DNA of 64,000 nt from Aquatica leii (taxonomy: Eukaryota; Arthropoda; Insecta; Coleoptera; Lampyridae). The DNA is taken from the NCBI GenBank assembly GCA_035610365.1, contig CM069435.1, positions 65,593,389 to 65,657,388 of the forward strand, in the 5' to 3' direction. Every line of letters starts with the position of its first letter. Within the stretch, counting starts at the first letter, position 1. Made by a program: the position numbers and the translations under genes. The notes under the pieces were generated by a model. It did no database searches, was not told where the DNA came from, and saw nothing but the letters and a program-made list of their open reading frames with translations. Positions 1 through 12,889 of the stretch are shown one piece after another.

Positions 1-3000
1 TGTATGCTTACAATTATAATTTGGTTTTTATTGGAAAGTAGAAGAGAGAAGACGCTTTACTCATTTGTAGTCACAAGCCACCTCTGCGTACACCGCGGTT
101 TTAAAACAACCACGCTATGAATTTAAACGTTACGATACACATAAATTAGAACTTCCAGCAAGAATTACGTGATAAACAGACTTTCCACATAATTTACAAC
201 TTACAAAGTCGTATTAGCAAAACGAAACAATTAACAACCAAAACCAAATAATGTAAAAATCCACTTTAAATATAAAGCAAAAACGTTAATAACATTAATA
301 ACGTTGTTTTATGCAATGAACCAAAATCCAATGTATATAATAATTAATTACATAAATTACAAGACAATGTTAAAATGTAATTACAAAAAATAGATTTTTA
401 AAACAAACTTAGTATATCGATAGGCAACTAAATATACACAAAAGTTTTTTGTATAAACTACATTAACTTCTGTTGGAATCAGTAGCGTTGCTATAAGTAA
501 AAGTAAAAGCATTCTAAAGATGATAGGATAGTTATCGCAATGCATTTCAATTTTAATACAGTAATGCAAGTTATGTTATTGTTTATATCTCGTATTGTAC
601 GTAATTACGCTTCTGCAAAACATACACCGCGATATTCATCAAGATTTTAGCACCCTATATTACAAACTATGTAATGTTTATACGTAAAAACTACAGAAAC
701 AGTAAACTAAAAAATATTAGAGTCATTTTAGGAAATCATCTAGATAATTTCATGATAGATAACAGTTAAATTATCTAAGATAATTAATTAGATAACATTC
801 AATATTTTTTTCTCTAGATACATTATCTAAATAATTTCAACTAGATAATGTACAACACTGCTTAAAACTGCATTTAGTTGTTCAATACATAAATATTTTC
901 TAGTGCAATTTGATTTTATAGAATATCAAAATAAAGATTTAATAATTTTAAAAATTCATTACAAAAACAACTAAATAATTTTATTCTCTATTTGAATACC
1001 TAAAAATAAGAAAGTTCTCACATTTCCATCGCGGCGCTGGAAAGAGAAAAATAAACTAGAAGTAACGGCTTTTTAGTACTATGGTTTTTGGCAAATAATT
1101 GTAAATCATCTTCCAGCCTAATTCGAAGAAAAACGGTTCTTTGTTCCGATGAAAATGCAATACTGTTTTTGTAGTTTTATGATTTAGAAAATTGTCGAGG
1201 ATAAAACTGTAGAAAAATTTATAGACGCCAAAGTCTGTTATTCAGCAACTCAACTATCAAACCGTACAGGTCAAAACTCTGAAGAAACGAATAAAATCCA
1301 ACATAAGTACGTCGGAATAAGAGTTCAATATCAGACACATTTCAATTATTAGAAAGAAACGAAACGACGTCGGCAGTAATTTAATGCAAGACATAAATAA
1401 CAAATCTATTAGTTCAAAACGAGTGGAAACGTTTAAGACAGAAAACACAATGCGACAATAAAGTAAAAAAATAATGACCGCGTATCGACTTAAGAAACTC
1501 ATTCAATCATATGTGTTACGTGTTAGAAGTTATGTCCACGTAGAGTTGTCCTTTAAAAAAAAATCAGCCACAAGAATAAAAACGTAACAAATTCCCTTAA
1601 AACAAAATTAAATCAAAGTGAAAAAAATAAAAATTAAAATGAAAGAGAGTAAATCAACTAATATATAGCAATATAGCATATAATATAAATCTAACCTATA
1701 TTATACACTCTTTGATCTAACTAAATCACATTGCACACTACAGAGTCTTGAATCAAATTGATCTAATTATCGATGTTACAGTAAGAGCAGATAATAAAAA
1801 GTTAATTCCAAAGAAAATCCTCAGCAGCCAAACAGACAGAAAAATAGTATACCAGTAAAAGAACTGTCACTTTTGCCAACAACAATACCAAATGGAAATT
1901 ACCAACTACCTAATAGTCCCCAACGCAACCAAGCAAAATTTGAAAGAAGAAAAAATAGAGGAGAAGTATATTTATGATCATCTGTCACTAACCGAACACT
2001 TGATCACAAAGAAAGTTGCTACAAACTTCTAATAGTTTTACGGTCAGCTCGCAGTAGGATTGAAACAATTCCTATCGGAGAGAGGGGAAGTGATGACAAT
2101 TTTATTTGAATGGGCGCCATATCTCGTCTTACAGATCTAGCTCCTGTTAGATCAGTACAGAAGACTCAAAGCTTGTATTAAATTTTAAGCTCCATAAAGC
2201 TGGAGGAATCGAAGAAAGAAACCAAATCGTTAACATCAAATTTACTTTAATTGTCTTAGAAGGATAACTCGTGAATAAACTTATGATCAATAACAAATAG
2301 ATAGTTCGATAGCCTCACAATAAGTAATTTAGTTTAAGTATAATGTTGGTTATAAAACGCCGGAAGCATCGGCAATGCATTTAAATAGTAAGTATAACGG
2401 CCAGGACGTAAAATTTCTTTGTAGATTAATTACATGGACCATAATAATTGACAGTCGATATATCAGCATGCGATAGCAATTTAAGTAGGCTACTAGTAAT
2501 AAAAAGTAAATAATTTTAAACGTTCCGAAATGATTAGCAAATATGATTCGTGAGAAGCACCGTAGTGCCATCAAATAAATAAAATCCAAAATTTGACTTA
2601 CCCAAATTCAGAGTGACTTTCAGAAAACGTTTTCCTACTGCCTACCCTGTAATTAAACTACCTAAAAATAATCGTGTAAAAGGTAACATTTATGAAGAGT
2701 AAGCAGACGGAAATGTATCGTATGCTGTTAAAATTTTAATTAATTTTCTTAAAGATGGTGTACGTCCATGCCTCGTAATAAGATTCGATTCGATGCTCCC
2801 CTTTAGTAATTGCATCGAAACTTTCAGAATCGCTTAACGTATTATCGTTCTACAGAAAGAGTGCTGGCAGATGTAGTGGTGCTAAGAAGACGACATGGAA
2901 ATTACATTAAATTCAAGCAAGAATAGAAAAAGCTTACCCTGCATTGAATAAACGATTTAAATAGCGCTGTTGTCGAATTACATAACGCCACAACACGTGA

Positions 3001-3577
3001 ATGTTTTAAAAAATACTCTCAAGCAAACCTATTTTATGTAGCGAACAATTTGACGTCTCGAAAGAAAGTGACAAGAACGAAACTCGTTAGAGGGCGTCGA
3101 GAAGTAAAGCCTAACTAACAAAAATATACAGGGCAGCACATTTCAAATTTAGAGCACGTAACAAAGTAGCAAAATAACTATCTTACAATATCCAAAAATG
3201 CTTCACTTAAGTACAACAAAGTTAGAACAGTAAGTTGCAGATCATCACGGAAAAACAAAAACCAAGTAAATCCAAACTATCAATAAAAAAACAACTCATA
3301 CAAAGAAAGAATAGCTTGGTTTGACTCAAAAGAAGTAAAGTTGATAATAACAAAAAAAAACAAATGCAAAAATAAAAAAATGCAAAAACAGATCAATTTT
3401 AATATTGAGGGCGACATTTGTAAACTTAACCACCTCACTTCCAACAGTCGCCCTTAATTTTTCTTAATTGGCACGACTTTTTTGAGAAATTTAGTAAGGA
3501 ATTTAGCAGTGTTCTTGGTTTATAGTTTTGACAATTTTTTGACACTACAAAATAGAAATAATAACTCACCTTGTGTA
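1..3577. other. AT-rich stretch with no recognised gene
   Basis: I see no coding region, RNA gene or complete mobile element here. Short open frames occur but have the Leu/Phe/Ile/Asn-rich composition of translated AT-rich DNA and no recognisable motifs. The segment around 2.75-3.1 kb is somewhat less AT-rich than its surroundings but gives no protein match I recognise. Confidence 0.5.
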
Positions 3578-3758
3578 TATACAAGTTGTCCCAGATAAAA
3601 GTAACCACATGGGGATTTTGAAAACGGTAATTTGGTTAAATGGGGAAAAAGTTGCGTTATTCCAAGCCCAGTCAAATGCTGCATCGAAATTAAAAATATC
3701 TACAGGGGTTTTTCTAGGCCTTTTTTGCAATCATAGGCAACTTATTATATTATATTTA

Positions 3759-5361
3759 TACGTCATTAGATAGAGCTTTTCAACCATGTATAACAACATA
3801 TCTTTATATGACGAGAATTTATTTAAAGAAAAAAGAGTTTTTCATTAAGTTGACTGTGAAATTCTATAATTGTGTTTGTTGTCATAGCTACGTAACTATC
3901 TGTCAAAACTTTGTCATTTATTTGCTTTTATCTGTAAAGACGTTTATTTTCTAACTTGACTTTTTTTACCTTTGGTCAAAAAATAATGCAATTTCATAAA
4001 AATTATCTTTTATTTATGATACTAAAGTAAACAACTATAACATTATTTATGATTAAACACAAAACAAAACTAAAAACTAAAAACCGATGACAAAGCGTTG
4101 AATTAAATTAAAGTAAATCTTCGAAAATTCTACCGTTGTTCTTAATGCACGTCCTACATCGGTAAATTAGAGACATGCATCTTTAACCATTTGCTCAGGC
4201 ATTTCTTCAAAGGCTTGAACAACGGCTGCCTCAAGTTCTCCTATCGTATTATGAGGAGTACAATAAAATGTATCCTTTAAGTATCCCCAAATGCAAAAAT
4301 CAAGAGGCGTAAGGTCCCGTGAGTGTGCATTTACAGGTTGCTGATTCAAATAGTCAGTTATGATTCTTGCATTATGTGAAAGTCCTCCATTTTGCTAGAA
4401 CCGCATGTTTGCTACATCTTAAAGAGGCAAATTCTCTGAAGTTTGATCGACGTTATTTGGTAATAAGATATCAAGGTGCAGTCAAATTATTATAAAAAAT
4501 GTTAAATAAGTAGTATCCGCTTATGACTCCTAGCCCTACATTAAAACCTCACTTAATTGGATGGTACACCCCACGGTTTAAGAACGAATTTTAATCGGTC
4601 CAATACACGTTGTTGTATCTGTTAAATACCCCGCAGTTCGTAAATCTAATTTCATCAAACCACAGAACCTTGAGTGGAAATTGATAATTTTTTTAGCATG
4701 TTTCTACGAATCAATTGTAAAACAATATTCTCCTTTCTAAACATCTAAGTATCTCTGAGTCTTTGACTAATATGGTTTTACATGGACGATACTTACGTTT
4801 TTTAAGAATTCTCTGAGCAGTTGATGTAGGCACTTCAACATTATTTTTCAATTGACGAGGATTGTCGGTGACACTTTGCAAAACAAGATTTTCAATATTT
4901 TCTTTAGGTACTCTATTTTAATTGTGTTTTTTAAAGGAACCATAGCTAATTAAATTATTTCTAAGCATTCTAAAGGTAGAGAAAACCGGTTGCGGTTTTT
5001 TTAGATATCGGTGAAAGCACATATCTTGAGCTTGTTCTATGGCACAAAATGAAACAATCACACATATTTACTTTTTCCCAATTTGAAAACCTTTCCGTAT
5101 CAAATTTAATTAGTAGTGTAACTCAACAAGTATCACAATTATATAAACAAATTTAAAGCTTTTACAGTTAGAAGCAAATAAATGACAAATTCTTGACAGA
5201 TAATTACGTAGCTATAACAACAAACACAATTATGGCATTTGTTTCACAACCAATTAAGTGGATAACTGTTTTTTAAAATAAATTGTCATTTTCTGTCATG
5301 CAAAGATAAGCGTGTTATAGTATATGACTAAAAAGCTTTTTTTGCTTTATTTAATGACGTA
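3759..5361 (-). mobile_element. Inner mariner-like element with ~200-bp terminal inverted repeats
   Basis: Both ends show TATACGTCATTA in inverted orientation (3757-3768 and 5352-5363). The similarity continues inward for about 200 bases; for example TAATTGTGTTTGTTGT followed by ATAGCTACGTAA and TCTGTCAA appears in both arms, near 3870-3905 and 5190-5235. TA flanks both ends, as expected for Tc1/mariner-type insertion. It sits inside the outer element in opposite orientation, so it is the younger insertion of the pair. Confidence 0.75.
4060..5000 (-). pseudogene. Decayed mariner-like transposase in the inner element
   Basis: The clearest piece is the C-terminal DDE block at about 4167-4349 on the minus strand: LTPLDFCIWGYLKDTFYCTP followed by ELEAAVVQAFEEMP. 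This is the conserved block around the third catalytic acid in insect mariner/IS630 transposases. Upstream on the same strand, to about 5000, further fragments in three frames match the order of the family but carry many stops. No intact frame longer than 60 codons remains. Confidence 0.7.
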
Positions 5362-5638
5362 TAAATTCAATATGGCGGCCATAAAAAATAAAGTGGGCGA
5401 TAGTTGCAAAAACTAGAAAATCAGAAAAAAATGGTTAGTCATTCAATTGGCTCCGATTCGAAAAAATTGACGAGTTGTGGCCTACTAAAAAAATAACAAA
5501 AATTTGCTGCATTCTTGCGTCTTGGTCGTACATTTTAGATAGTAGGCGAATAAATCGAATTGATCGTTTGTCAATAAACACTTCTATCTGTCATTTTTAT
5601 TACTGTAAACTTTTTGGTGCGTGTTGAACGTTTCAATA

Positions 5639-6360
5639 ATGCCATTGCAGTTTTCAAATGATGAATATGTTGAATATCGTCGGGGTTTTCTAAATCGTTA
5701 CGTCTTTATTGATACTCATAGGCGACAGCGAGAAACTGAATCGTTAGTGTTGAAAACAAAACGAAAGCCATTTCAAGGAGTGCGAGGAAACATTCTTCAT
5801 ACTGTACAATGCAGCTTAGCACGCAAAGAATATCTGTACGTTTTGGAGTGCCTCACACTACGGTTTGGAAGACTTGACGTGCTGACGGATTGCATCTTTA
5901 CCATCTTCTAACAGTACAACATCTGCAACCGCAGTATTAGAAATTAAGGTTAAATTTCTATCGCTGGATTGTTGCATACTATATAATAACAAAAATAACC
6001 ACTTATAGGTTCGTAATAATCCCCAGGTAACGGTTAAAAGCAACTATCAAAAGAGGTTTTCATTAAATGTATGGTGTGGCATAATTTGTGACCGATTTAT
6101 TGTGTTTTATGCATTTAATGGTCGTCTTACAAGAGATGCTTATCTTAACTTTTTGGAAAATCAGTTACCTGTACTTTTAGATGTTACATTATTAATCCGT
6201 GCAAGAATGCTTATGCAACAAGACAGAGCTCGTCTCCATTTTGAGCGTAACCTACTAAATTATCTTGACCTCACTTATCATGATCGCTGGATAAGCCGAG
6301 GTAAGACCAACAAGGTCTCCTGACTTAAATCCTTTAAATTATTATTTTTTTTTAATACTT
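5639..6360 (+). pseudogene. Decayed mariner/IS630-type transposase (plus strand)
   Basis: The N-terminal part begins MPLQFSNDEYVEYRRG and continues with a helix-turn-helix-like stretch containing HRRQRETESL, typical of this transposase family. After several frameshifts the catalytic C-terminal part resumes near 6070 with INVWCG, FNGRLTRDAYLNFLENQLP, the DRARLHFERNLLNYLD block and DRWISRG. These correspond to the DDE_3-type core of insect mariner-like transposases. Stops and frame changes, including one at the conserved SPDLNPLDFYLWG-type block near 6320-6345, make it non-functional. Assignment to the Tc1/mariner/IS630 superfamily is firm; the subfamily is not. Confidence 0.75.
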
Positions 6361-6573
6361 GGAATAGTTACTATAAATGTTATATTGCCCGATTTGTAAT
6401 ATATTTTGAAGTAAAAGCTGTTTTTCTTCAAATGCATTTATTTTCTTTAGTAGGCCACAACTCCGTAATTTTAACGAATCGAAACTATATTTATATAACT
6501 TTTTTTGTTTAAAATTACTCAACAAACACATTCTTAAAGTCTGTCAAAAATCTTTCTAAAACACCCTGTATAT

Positions 6574-9500
6574 ATAGTTAGAAACAAGAAAAACTAAGTA
6601 TTTACGGTAATAAAAACAAAACGTCAAGTATAGTCACTAACAGCGTTAGAAGATTCAGTGCCGCAAAAGTAAAAAACTTCAATACAGCTTAGAAACTTGA
6701 CTACTATACAAAATAATACCCAAAACATAAAATACGTTATGTAAGAAAATAGCGCACTCCACCAACAAAAACCAAAATAAACGGTAGAAAGACATAAAAA
6801 TTCTACTTCTAAAGTCAACGCAAACTGATACCAAAAATAAGATTATAAAGTAGTATCTCTACTAAATCTACAACAAAGTCACTATTTATGTCTACAGTTA
6901 AACTAAGAAAATAACAAAACAATGAAAAACATTCTTACGCACCTCTCTTGCGAAGTCTGTTTATGCGTAATGTTTGACCACTTTTTTGTCAGGAGCTTCC
7001 TGTTTGTTTTCTTTCGAGCGGCCACCATCAGAAACGTTGGTGTTCAAATTTTTCAGCTTCCATCTTTTATGAATGGTTTTCCAAAAAAATCTTTATTGTT
7101 ATTGTGCCTATTCCTCCTTTACGATTTTAAGTTTGTACACGATCTGAGAGTGTAACAACACATCTTCTCCGTTACATTTATATTCCTCATCGAGTACAGA
7201 GACATTATACACATTCTTTATTACAGCTTACATATTTTCTTTTAAGCGGTTTTTTAAATATCCAAATTTTATATTAATAAACAAAAAAATGCTTGCTTAA
7301 AAATTATTTAATTAGAAGATAAACAAAATCTAACTAATTTATGCTCGTGACAAATCACCAAATAACATCAATCATTATTAAATGGTGATGAACATAATAA
7401 TATAGCAGCAAAACATACAAATAACAGGAAAAGCTAAATATAAGACATTGATTTAAGCAAACTAAAAATTTCAACAAAAAATCTAACTTTACAAATAGAT
7501 GACATAATAATAATAAAAAAAACAAATATTTAAATAAAAATATTTTGCAAAGAAATTTTCCACGTCGAGAAATAGGATATAAATTAAATACAATTTATTT
7601 AGAAATATAACTAAACGAATAGCCGATAAAATAAATACTTGAATAAGATTATTGTAAAAAGATGTAAATGAGAAGATCATTTAACAGCTAATGTAATTTA
7701 ATAAATTAGTAAAATTCCTAAAATTTTTTTACTAATTTTTAATAAACAATCAAAATGTATTTTATAACGTAAACATTTTTTTTAAATAATAAACCTAATG
7801 TAAAGTGTAATGTAGTGTAAAAACAAACTAGAACTTAACAATTTATACACATCCGTTTATGGTTATATTATTATCGAGATCGAAATAAATAAATAAAATA
7901 ATGCATGAGATTAGAAAAAACGGTGTTCAATAATCGTTCCAAGGTCTTTAGAAACGTTAGCTGTCAAAATTTGATATGGTTTTCGATGTTTTGCTAATGT
8001 TCTTTAGATTACCTAACTTTTTACTTTTGCTGTTTGAAACATTGCGTGATGAAGATACAGGTACTTTCCTAAAAAAAAGTAACTGGACAGTACAGAAGAA
8101 CGAAGTTACGTTATGGCTGGTGCAGCGTAGAGCAAAACTTGCTTATCAAGTAATTATTTAGTATTAGTAGAGGTAATAAAATAAGAATGGCGATAATTAA
8201 ATAGTAACAAATCGTAATCAATTTTGACGTAAACATTTCGATTATCATTTTTCTAAGCAATTTACGCTATGGCTGCTCCAGCTCAGAGCAAACCTGGCCC
8301 ACAAAACGATTACTCCGTATTGGCAGAGGTAATTAATATAGAGTAGTAATAATAAATTAATAATAAACCTCTATGAATATTGATATTGACTGATTTGATT
8401 TGTGCAGCCTCCAGGATATGACCAAAAACTCTAAAGAACTGCGTAGAATCTTAATGGTAGAATTAATGCAATTGGGCGTTAAGGTCTTTATTTGGAGATA
8501 CGTATCTACTACGTTAGCCAAAGAATGAAATATCAGCGCCATTTAAAACCGACTTAGTTTCTAAATTGGCTATTTCTACGCCGGTTTTTATTCTTAAAGT
8601 GCTTAATTCAAAACCAAAAACTTTATTATTTGTTATTACGAGTAGGTATATCAAAAGTTCTACATCAGTGTCGTGTTGCCGATAAACCCCACATTGTGGC
8701 TGTCTGTAAAAATCCTTGAAGAGACAGAGGTCAAAGTCTAATTGCTGCGATGGTTTTTTTGAGAATAAGTGATGCCATTAACCTTCTATTAAAAACATGG
8801 AGTCTCACTTTGTTTGCACGTAAAGTTTCAATGTTGTACGATACTAATCGTACTTGTTGCTTAGTAATGTCTCTTTTTGTAAATAGTCAAGATTGTCCAT
8901 TGGCCTTTTTTCTAAATCAATGCTATAATACCGCAGTGATACAAACACTATTTCTCAGTTATTAACGTACTGTGTGATTGGACCTTAACATTACCAGTAT
9001 CTTATCGGCGCACCTTGATTGTAATTTTGTAGTGACAACTCGTTGCTAAAACAAAAGTTACAGGGTCCTTTCACAATGGCGCGCCCGGTTGTTTTGTACG
9101 TTATCTATAACATTTTATAATAGTTTATTTAATATAGTACGTAATTAGTTTTCACGCCCAAACAATAGTCGATAGTTATATTATTTATATTAAGCAATCA
9201 TTGACTGAAAACGCCGATTAGTAGTTTCACTATAAATTTCAACTTTATCGACGAAACCTACAAGTTAAAAATATAATTTTAAGTAAAGACGTAATCTTTC
9301 AGTTTCATCATACAAAAAAAATAAAAAATACATAACTTGTAAAAATAATAAACCCAAACGTAATTAGGTATTTTCTCATTTACTTACATTTTGTTTAATA
9401 TTCATAAGCTAGAATTTCTTAAATATATTTTTCGGTAGACGTATTTTTAATTAAACTTTCCCTCATAATTTAAATTAATTCAAAAAAAAAATTAATTATA

Positions 9501-10053
9501 CTTTTGACATCTTGTTTCGTGTAAAGTTTGTTTTAATAAGAAGTAAAAATAAAAAATAAATTACATATGAAATATAAATTTATAGACTCAAAAAAAAATC
9601 TGCTGTAATTTCGACTAAACTGTCTTCAATCTGTTGAAATTCTAGTTACCTGCGTAAAACTAAATTATAATTGATAAATAATTCAGAGCTGAATTGAATG
9701 TAATCAAAATATACCTAATGATTGATAACACTAATAATCCGTAAGTGTTAGTAATCAATGATTGAAGATTATTCATAACTAATTTAATTAAGCAGACACA
9801 TATAAATAACTAAAATTCTATTTCAAACTATTCAGAAATTGTTAAAACTTTTTAAAACAGGATTAGTTCTATTGTTTTGCATTTGCACAAACAACAAATT
9901 TTGTACAAGCGTGTATTTTACGTATAAAAAATAAAATTTTTGTTAGATTAATGTGTATTAACACAAAACATTGCAATTTTAATTACTGCCAACAACACGA
10001 TCTTTTCAGTTTAGACTTAATGCATCCAGTCAAAATACGTTTTCTTCTTTCAA
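6574..10053. other. AT-rich stretch with a weak local duplication
   Basis: No gene is recognised. About 70 bases at 8106-8178 recur, diverged, at 8261-8335: both contain TATGGCTG, a GCAG/CCAG step, AGAGCAAA and GCAGAGGTAAT/GTAGAGGTAAT. The open frames at 6922-7155, 7976-8161 and 8750-8965 show no family motif. Confidence 0.4.
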
Positions 10054-10147
10054 TCAGGTATAATCGGCAGCACCTATTTTTCCTATTTTCTTATTTTCTA
10101 AATCGAATTTAAGCAATTCAGTTTCTCTTACTGCTTTTTGAACCGTT
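10054..10147 (-). CDS. Possible terminal exon of an unknown gene
   Basis: On the minus strand a pyrimidine-rich tract ends in CTTTCTACAG. It is followed by a 31-codon frame with balanced, charged composition (TVQKAVRETELLKFDL, then ENKKIGKIGAADYT) and a TGA stop. This does not look like translated AT-rich noise. No upstream exon with a matching splice phase could be fixed, and no poly(A) signal is obvious just downstream. It may be a last exon of a host gene or part of an unrecognised repeat. Confidence 0.25.
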
Positions 10148-10904
10148 CTGTAGAAAGCGAAGTGTTAGTAAAATAAATAAATTTAGAAATACATGTTAAT
10201 CTATCTCAGCATCAATCTATGTTTAAAACCCAAATGTTAGATATAGATTTTTTTGTGTAATAAAGTTTTAAAGTGAGTTTATAAACAATATAAATAATAC
10301 TTATCAGGTCATCAAGACAAACGTTGGCATATTTAATAAATATCCATCCAAATTACATAAATTGGAATAAATTGCCTTTTGAATAAAACCGTCGTAAATT
10401 CGTTTTAATTTTAGTAAGAACGCAATAGACAAGCGATAACATTTTCTTGATTATGCTTTTAACTCACTTTTAGTTGCACGAATAATTTCAAATTCAAAAT
10501 TGCCATATACTTTACTTCATGAATACCTTTAATCAGTTTGAAAAACAAACTGGACTACGTGTTTGGCGTATTTCAAAAAGTCAGCTAGAGCGAGGTTGAT
10601 GGTAATAGAGCCAGAAGGTTATTTCTGTTGGGTGCGAAAATCGAAGATCCACCTTGTGGGCAAGGAATAAATTGTGAATTGAAAACTTCGAGACTTAACA
10701 CAACTCAACGGTATATTTGGAAATAAGTTTACAGAAATAAGTCTTAGCAAGAAATATCACCAACAATTAGCACCAGACCAACACTGCATAGTGACAACTC
10801 GGTAACTAATAATTAGATATTGATCCCCTTAATACTTATGCTTGTGTATATCAATATCTAGGGAAATGTCAATAAAACCCAAAAACGATAAACCAAATAG
10901 GGAT

Positions 10905-11035
10905 TCACAGGCTTGGTTTGGTTTTTAAAAGCTTGGCTTAAAATTAAGCCAACCTTTCGAAGAGTCAAGACAAGCTTTTAAATAATCAAGCCAAGTTCAA
11001 TATTAGCTAAGCCAAGCTTTTACAAGTCAAGCTTT
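10905..11035. repeat. Degenerate CAAGCCAAGCTTTTA-type repeat, left block
   Basis: Short variants of AAGCTTGGCTT and its complement AAGCCAAGCTTTTA recur about every 20-30 bases. A similar block lies at 15078-15225, so the two blocks bracket the Tigger-like element at 11405-14824 with further sequence between them. They could be one repeat tract split by insertions, or two copies. Confidence 0.5.
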
Positions 11036-11943
11036 CAAACTCTTGAAAATAATATTATCTTAATATAAAATCCCAATTTAAAGTTTATCGAAAGCAACTT
11101 ACACAAATCACTTTAGCAAAAAAATGGCCGAACTGAGTTCTAATAAAGGTAAATTTAAATTTCTTACATTGCAGGATTTTTTGTTTATTTAGCTAAAGTC
11201 TTGTTTTGTTTAAAACCGCAGATAAGCATAATTGAGTACACAAAGTACATTTTGTTAAGTTAGATCAGTGTAAATATAAAGAAATAAAGATTGGCATTTC
11301 CTGTAACGATTTCACTAACAATTTATTTTGTGATTAACTGATAATTAACGTAAATCATAATTAACGTCTATTACCCTGTCTACTACACGTGAATAAATCT
11401 AGTAAAGGAATTGTGCTTAAGAGGACATACTCAGGTAAGATGACTATATCCGTTCAAATACACGTGCCACAAGCACATAATCGACTTTCACACATCGACT
11501 GACAGATGGCGTGATCACTCAAAATTTTAGTGCCTGCCCGCTTCCGTTGTTTGGTTGTGGTGTGCATTGTTTTGATTTCGTCACTCAAAAATATTATTTT
11601 GTTGAAAGTGTTTGTGCCAATAAATATCTATCAGGTAAGTTTTTTGTTGTATTTGACTACTTTTATATGAACTGTAGTTAATATAAGTTATATTAAAGAA
11701 CCATTACAGTAATCTTCAAGTTTTTAAGTAGCAAAAGACGCCAAATATTTTTTACGTCGTAGGGTAAGATGACATACAACCGTCAGTTTGAGATGACAAT
11801 TTGTCATCTTACCCCAAACTCGTAGAAAAGTTGGTGACCGATAATGATATTTCTCCGTCAAAAAATTACAGCATAGATAAATCGGCACTGTTGAAAAACC
11901 ACCACAAATATTTGCACAAAAAGGGAAGAAACAAGTTGATGCA

Positions 11944-12720
11944 TTGACAAGTACAGAACGAAGCCAACATGTCTCTATCGATGTCTCTAATGCAGCTGGA
12001 AATTTCGTTTCGCCTGCAATGATTATCCCTAGAAAAAACTTTAAACCTAAATATTTTGATGGTGCATCTCTAGGAACCTTGCAGCTATGTTATGAAACTG
12101 GATACATTGTTGGGAACTTATTTGTCAAATTGACGAGACGTTTCGTCAGTTCTACTCGCTGCAGCCCTACAAATAAAATTATTCTGATTCTTGTTAGCCA
12201 CAGTAGCCACAAAAATCTAAAAGCACTAGAATTTGATAAGGGCATTTGAGTCATATTCCTGTGTCCACCGCCACACTGCACCCATAGAATGCAGCCACCG
12301 GACGTCTCATTTTTTGGAACACTCGATGCATATTACAACTGTGAAATGACCACATGACTAAAAGCGCACCCTGGTAGAACTGTACGGCTTCACTAAGTCG
12401 CCAGTATTTTTTAAGGAAGTGCTGCCTTGGTCGGTAACATAACGAGTGGCTTTGAAAAAACTTAAATTTATCGGTTAAGCTCACATGTTTTTGGGATCAT
12501 GTGTTTCTGCCTAGCGAAATGACTGAAAATGTTATTGAGATGGAGATGGACGAGAGAAGCCGCGAGGAAGAAAATTATGAAAAACTTACTGGATCAATTG
12601 TAGCCTAATCCTAAAGATGTTGCTATACCTTCTTTGTCGACCACAGCACAGTAAGCAATAGATCCTGCAACAGTCGGTTCAGCGTGATCGCAAATCCAGG
12701 AGATTTTAAGTGTCGTCTAA
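11944..12720 (+). pseudogene. Tigger/jerky-like transposase, catalytic half, broken
   Basis: The first 100 codons are open and contain TSTERSQHVSIDVSNAAGNF, IPRKNFKPKYFDGA, CYETGYI and ILVSHSSHKNLKALEF. This is the DDE_1 region of CENP-B/jerky/Tigger-type transposases; the expected Asp in ILDGHSSH has become VSHSSH. After a stop near 12247 the frame shifts and continues through CPPPHCTHRMQPPDVSFFGT, DAYYNCEMTT, the conserved Pro/Thr/His block and the region after it. The N-terminal CENP-B-like DNA-binding domain is not visible upstream, so that part is deleted or unrecognisable. Multiple stops make it inactive. Confidence 0.8.
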
Positions 12721-12889
12721 GGGACAAACAAGAAACACAAAGAGTAAGTCACTGGCTCTAAAGTTCTGACAGGCACTCCATGCATGGACGAAGCTAAAAC
12801 CCAAAATAAAAAAAAAGAAACAAAATCGCAAAAACCTTGCCACACAAATCGTGACAAAAAGGGGAAAAGAAATCAAACTTACTGTCAAC

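Larger units (their letters stand above)
3578..6573 (+). mobile_element. Outer mariner/IS630-type DNA transposon, interrupted
   Basis: The left end reads TATACAAGTTGTCCCAGATA. The right end, read inward on the other strand, starts TATACAGGGTGTTTTAGAAA, so the two ends are diverged inverted repeats beginning with TA. A second inverted pair lies inside: CGATTCG followed within about 10 bases by GAGTTGTGGCCTACTAAA near 5456-5490, and its complement near 6446-6480. Removing the inner element at about 3759-5361 leaves roughly 1.4 kb, a normal size for this class. The transposase is the plus-strand relic at 5639-6360. Confidence 0.75.

Noticed and set aside
6922..7155. 77-codon ORF with hydrophobic stretches
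   Set aside because: Phe/Leu-rich frames are expected from T-rich sequence; no supporting evidence.
10540..10600. Frame with KQTGLRVWRISK resembling the start of a gelsolin/villin domain
   Set aside because: Only about 15 residues resemble the family and stops follow at once; too short to support.
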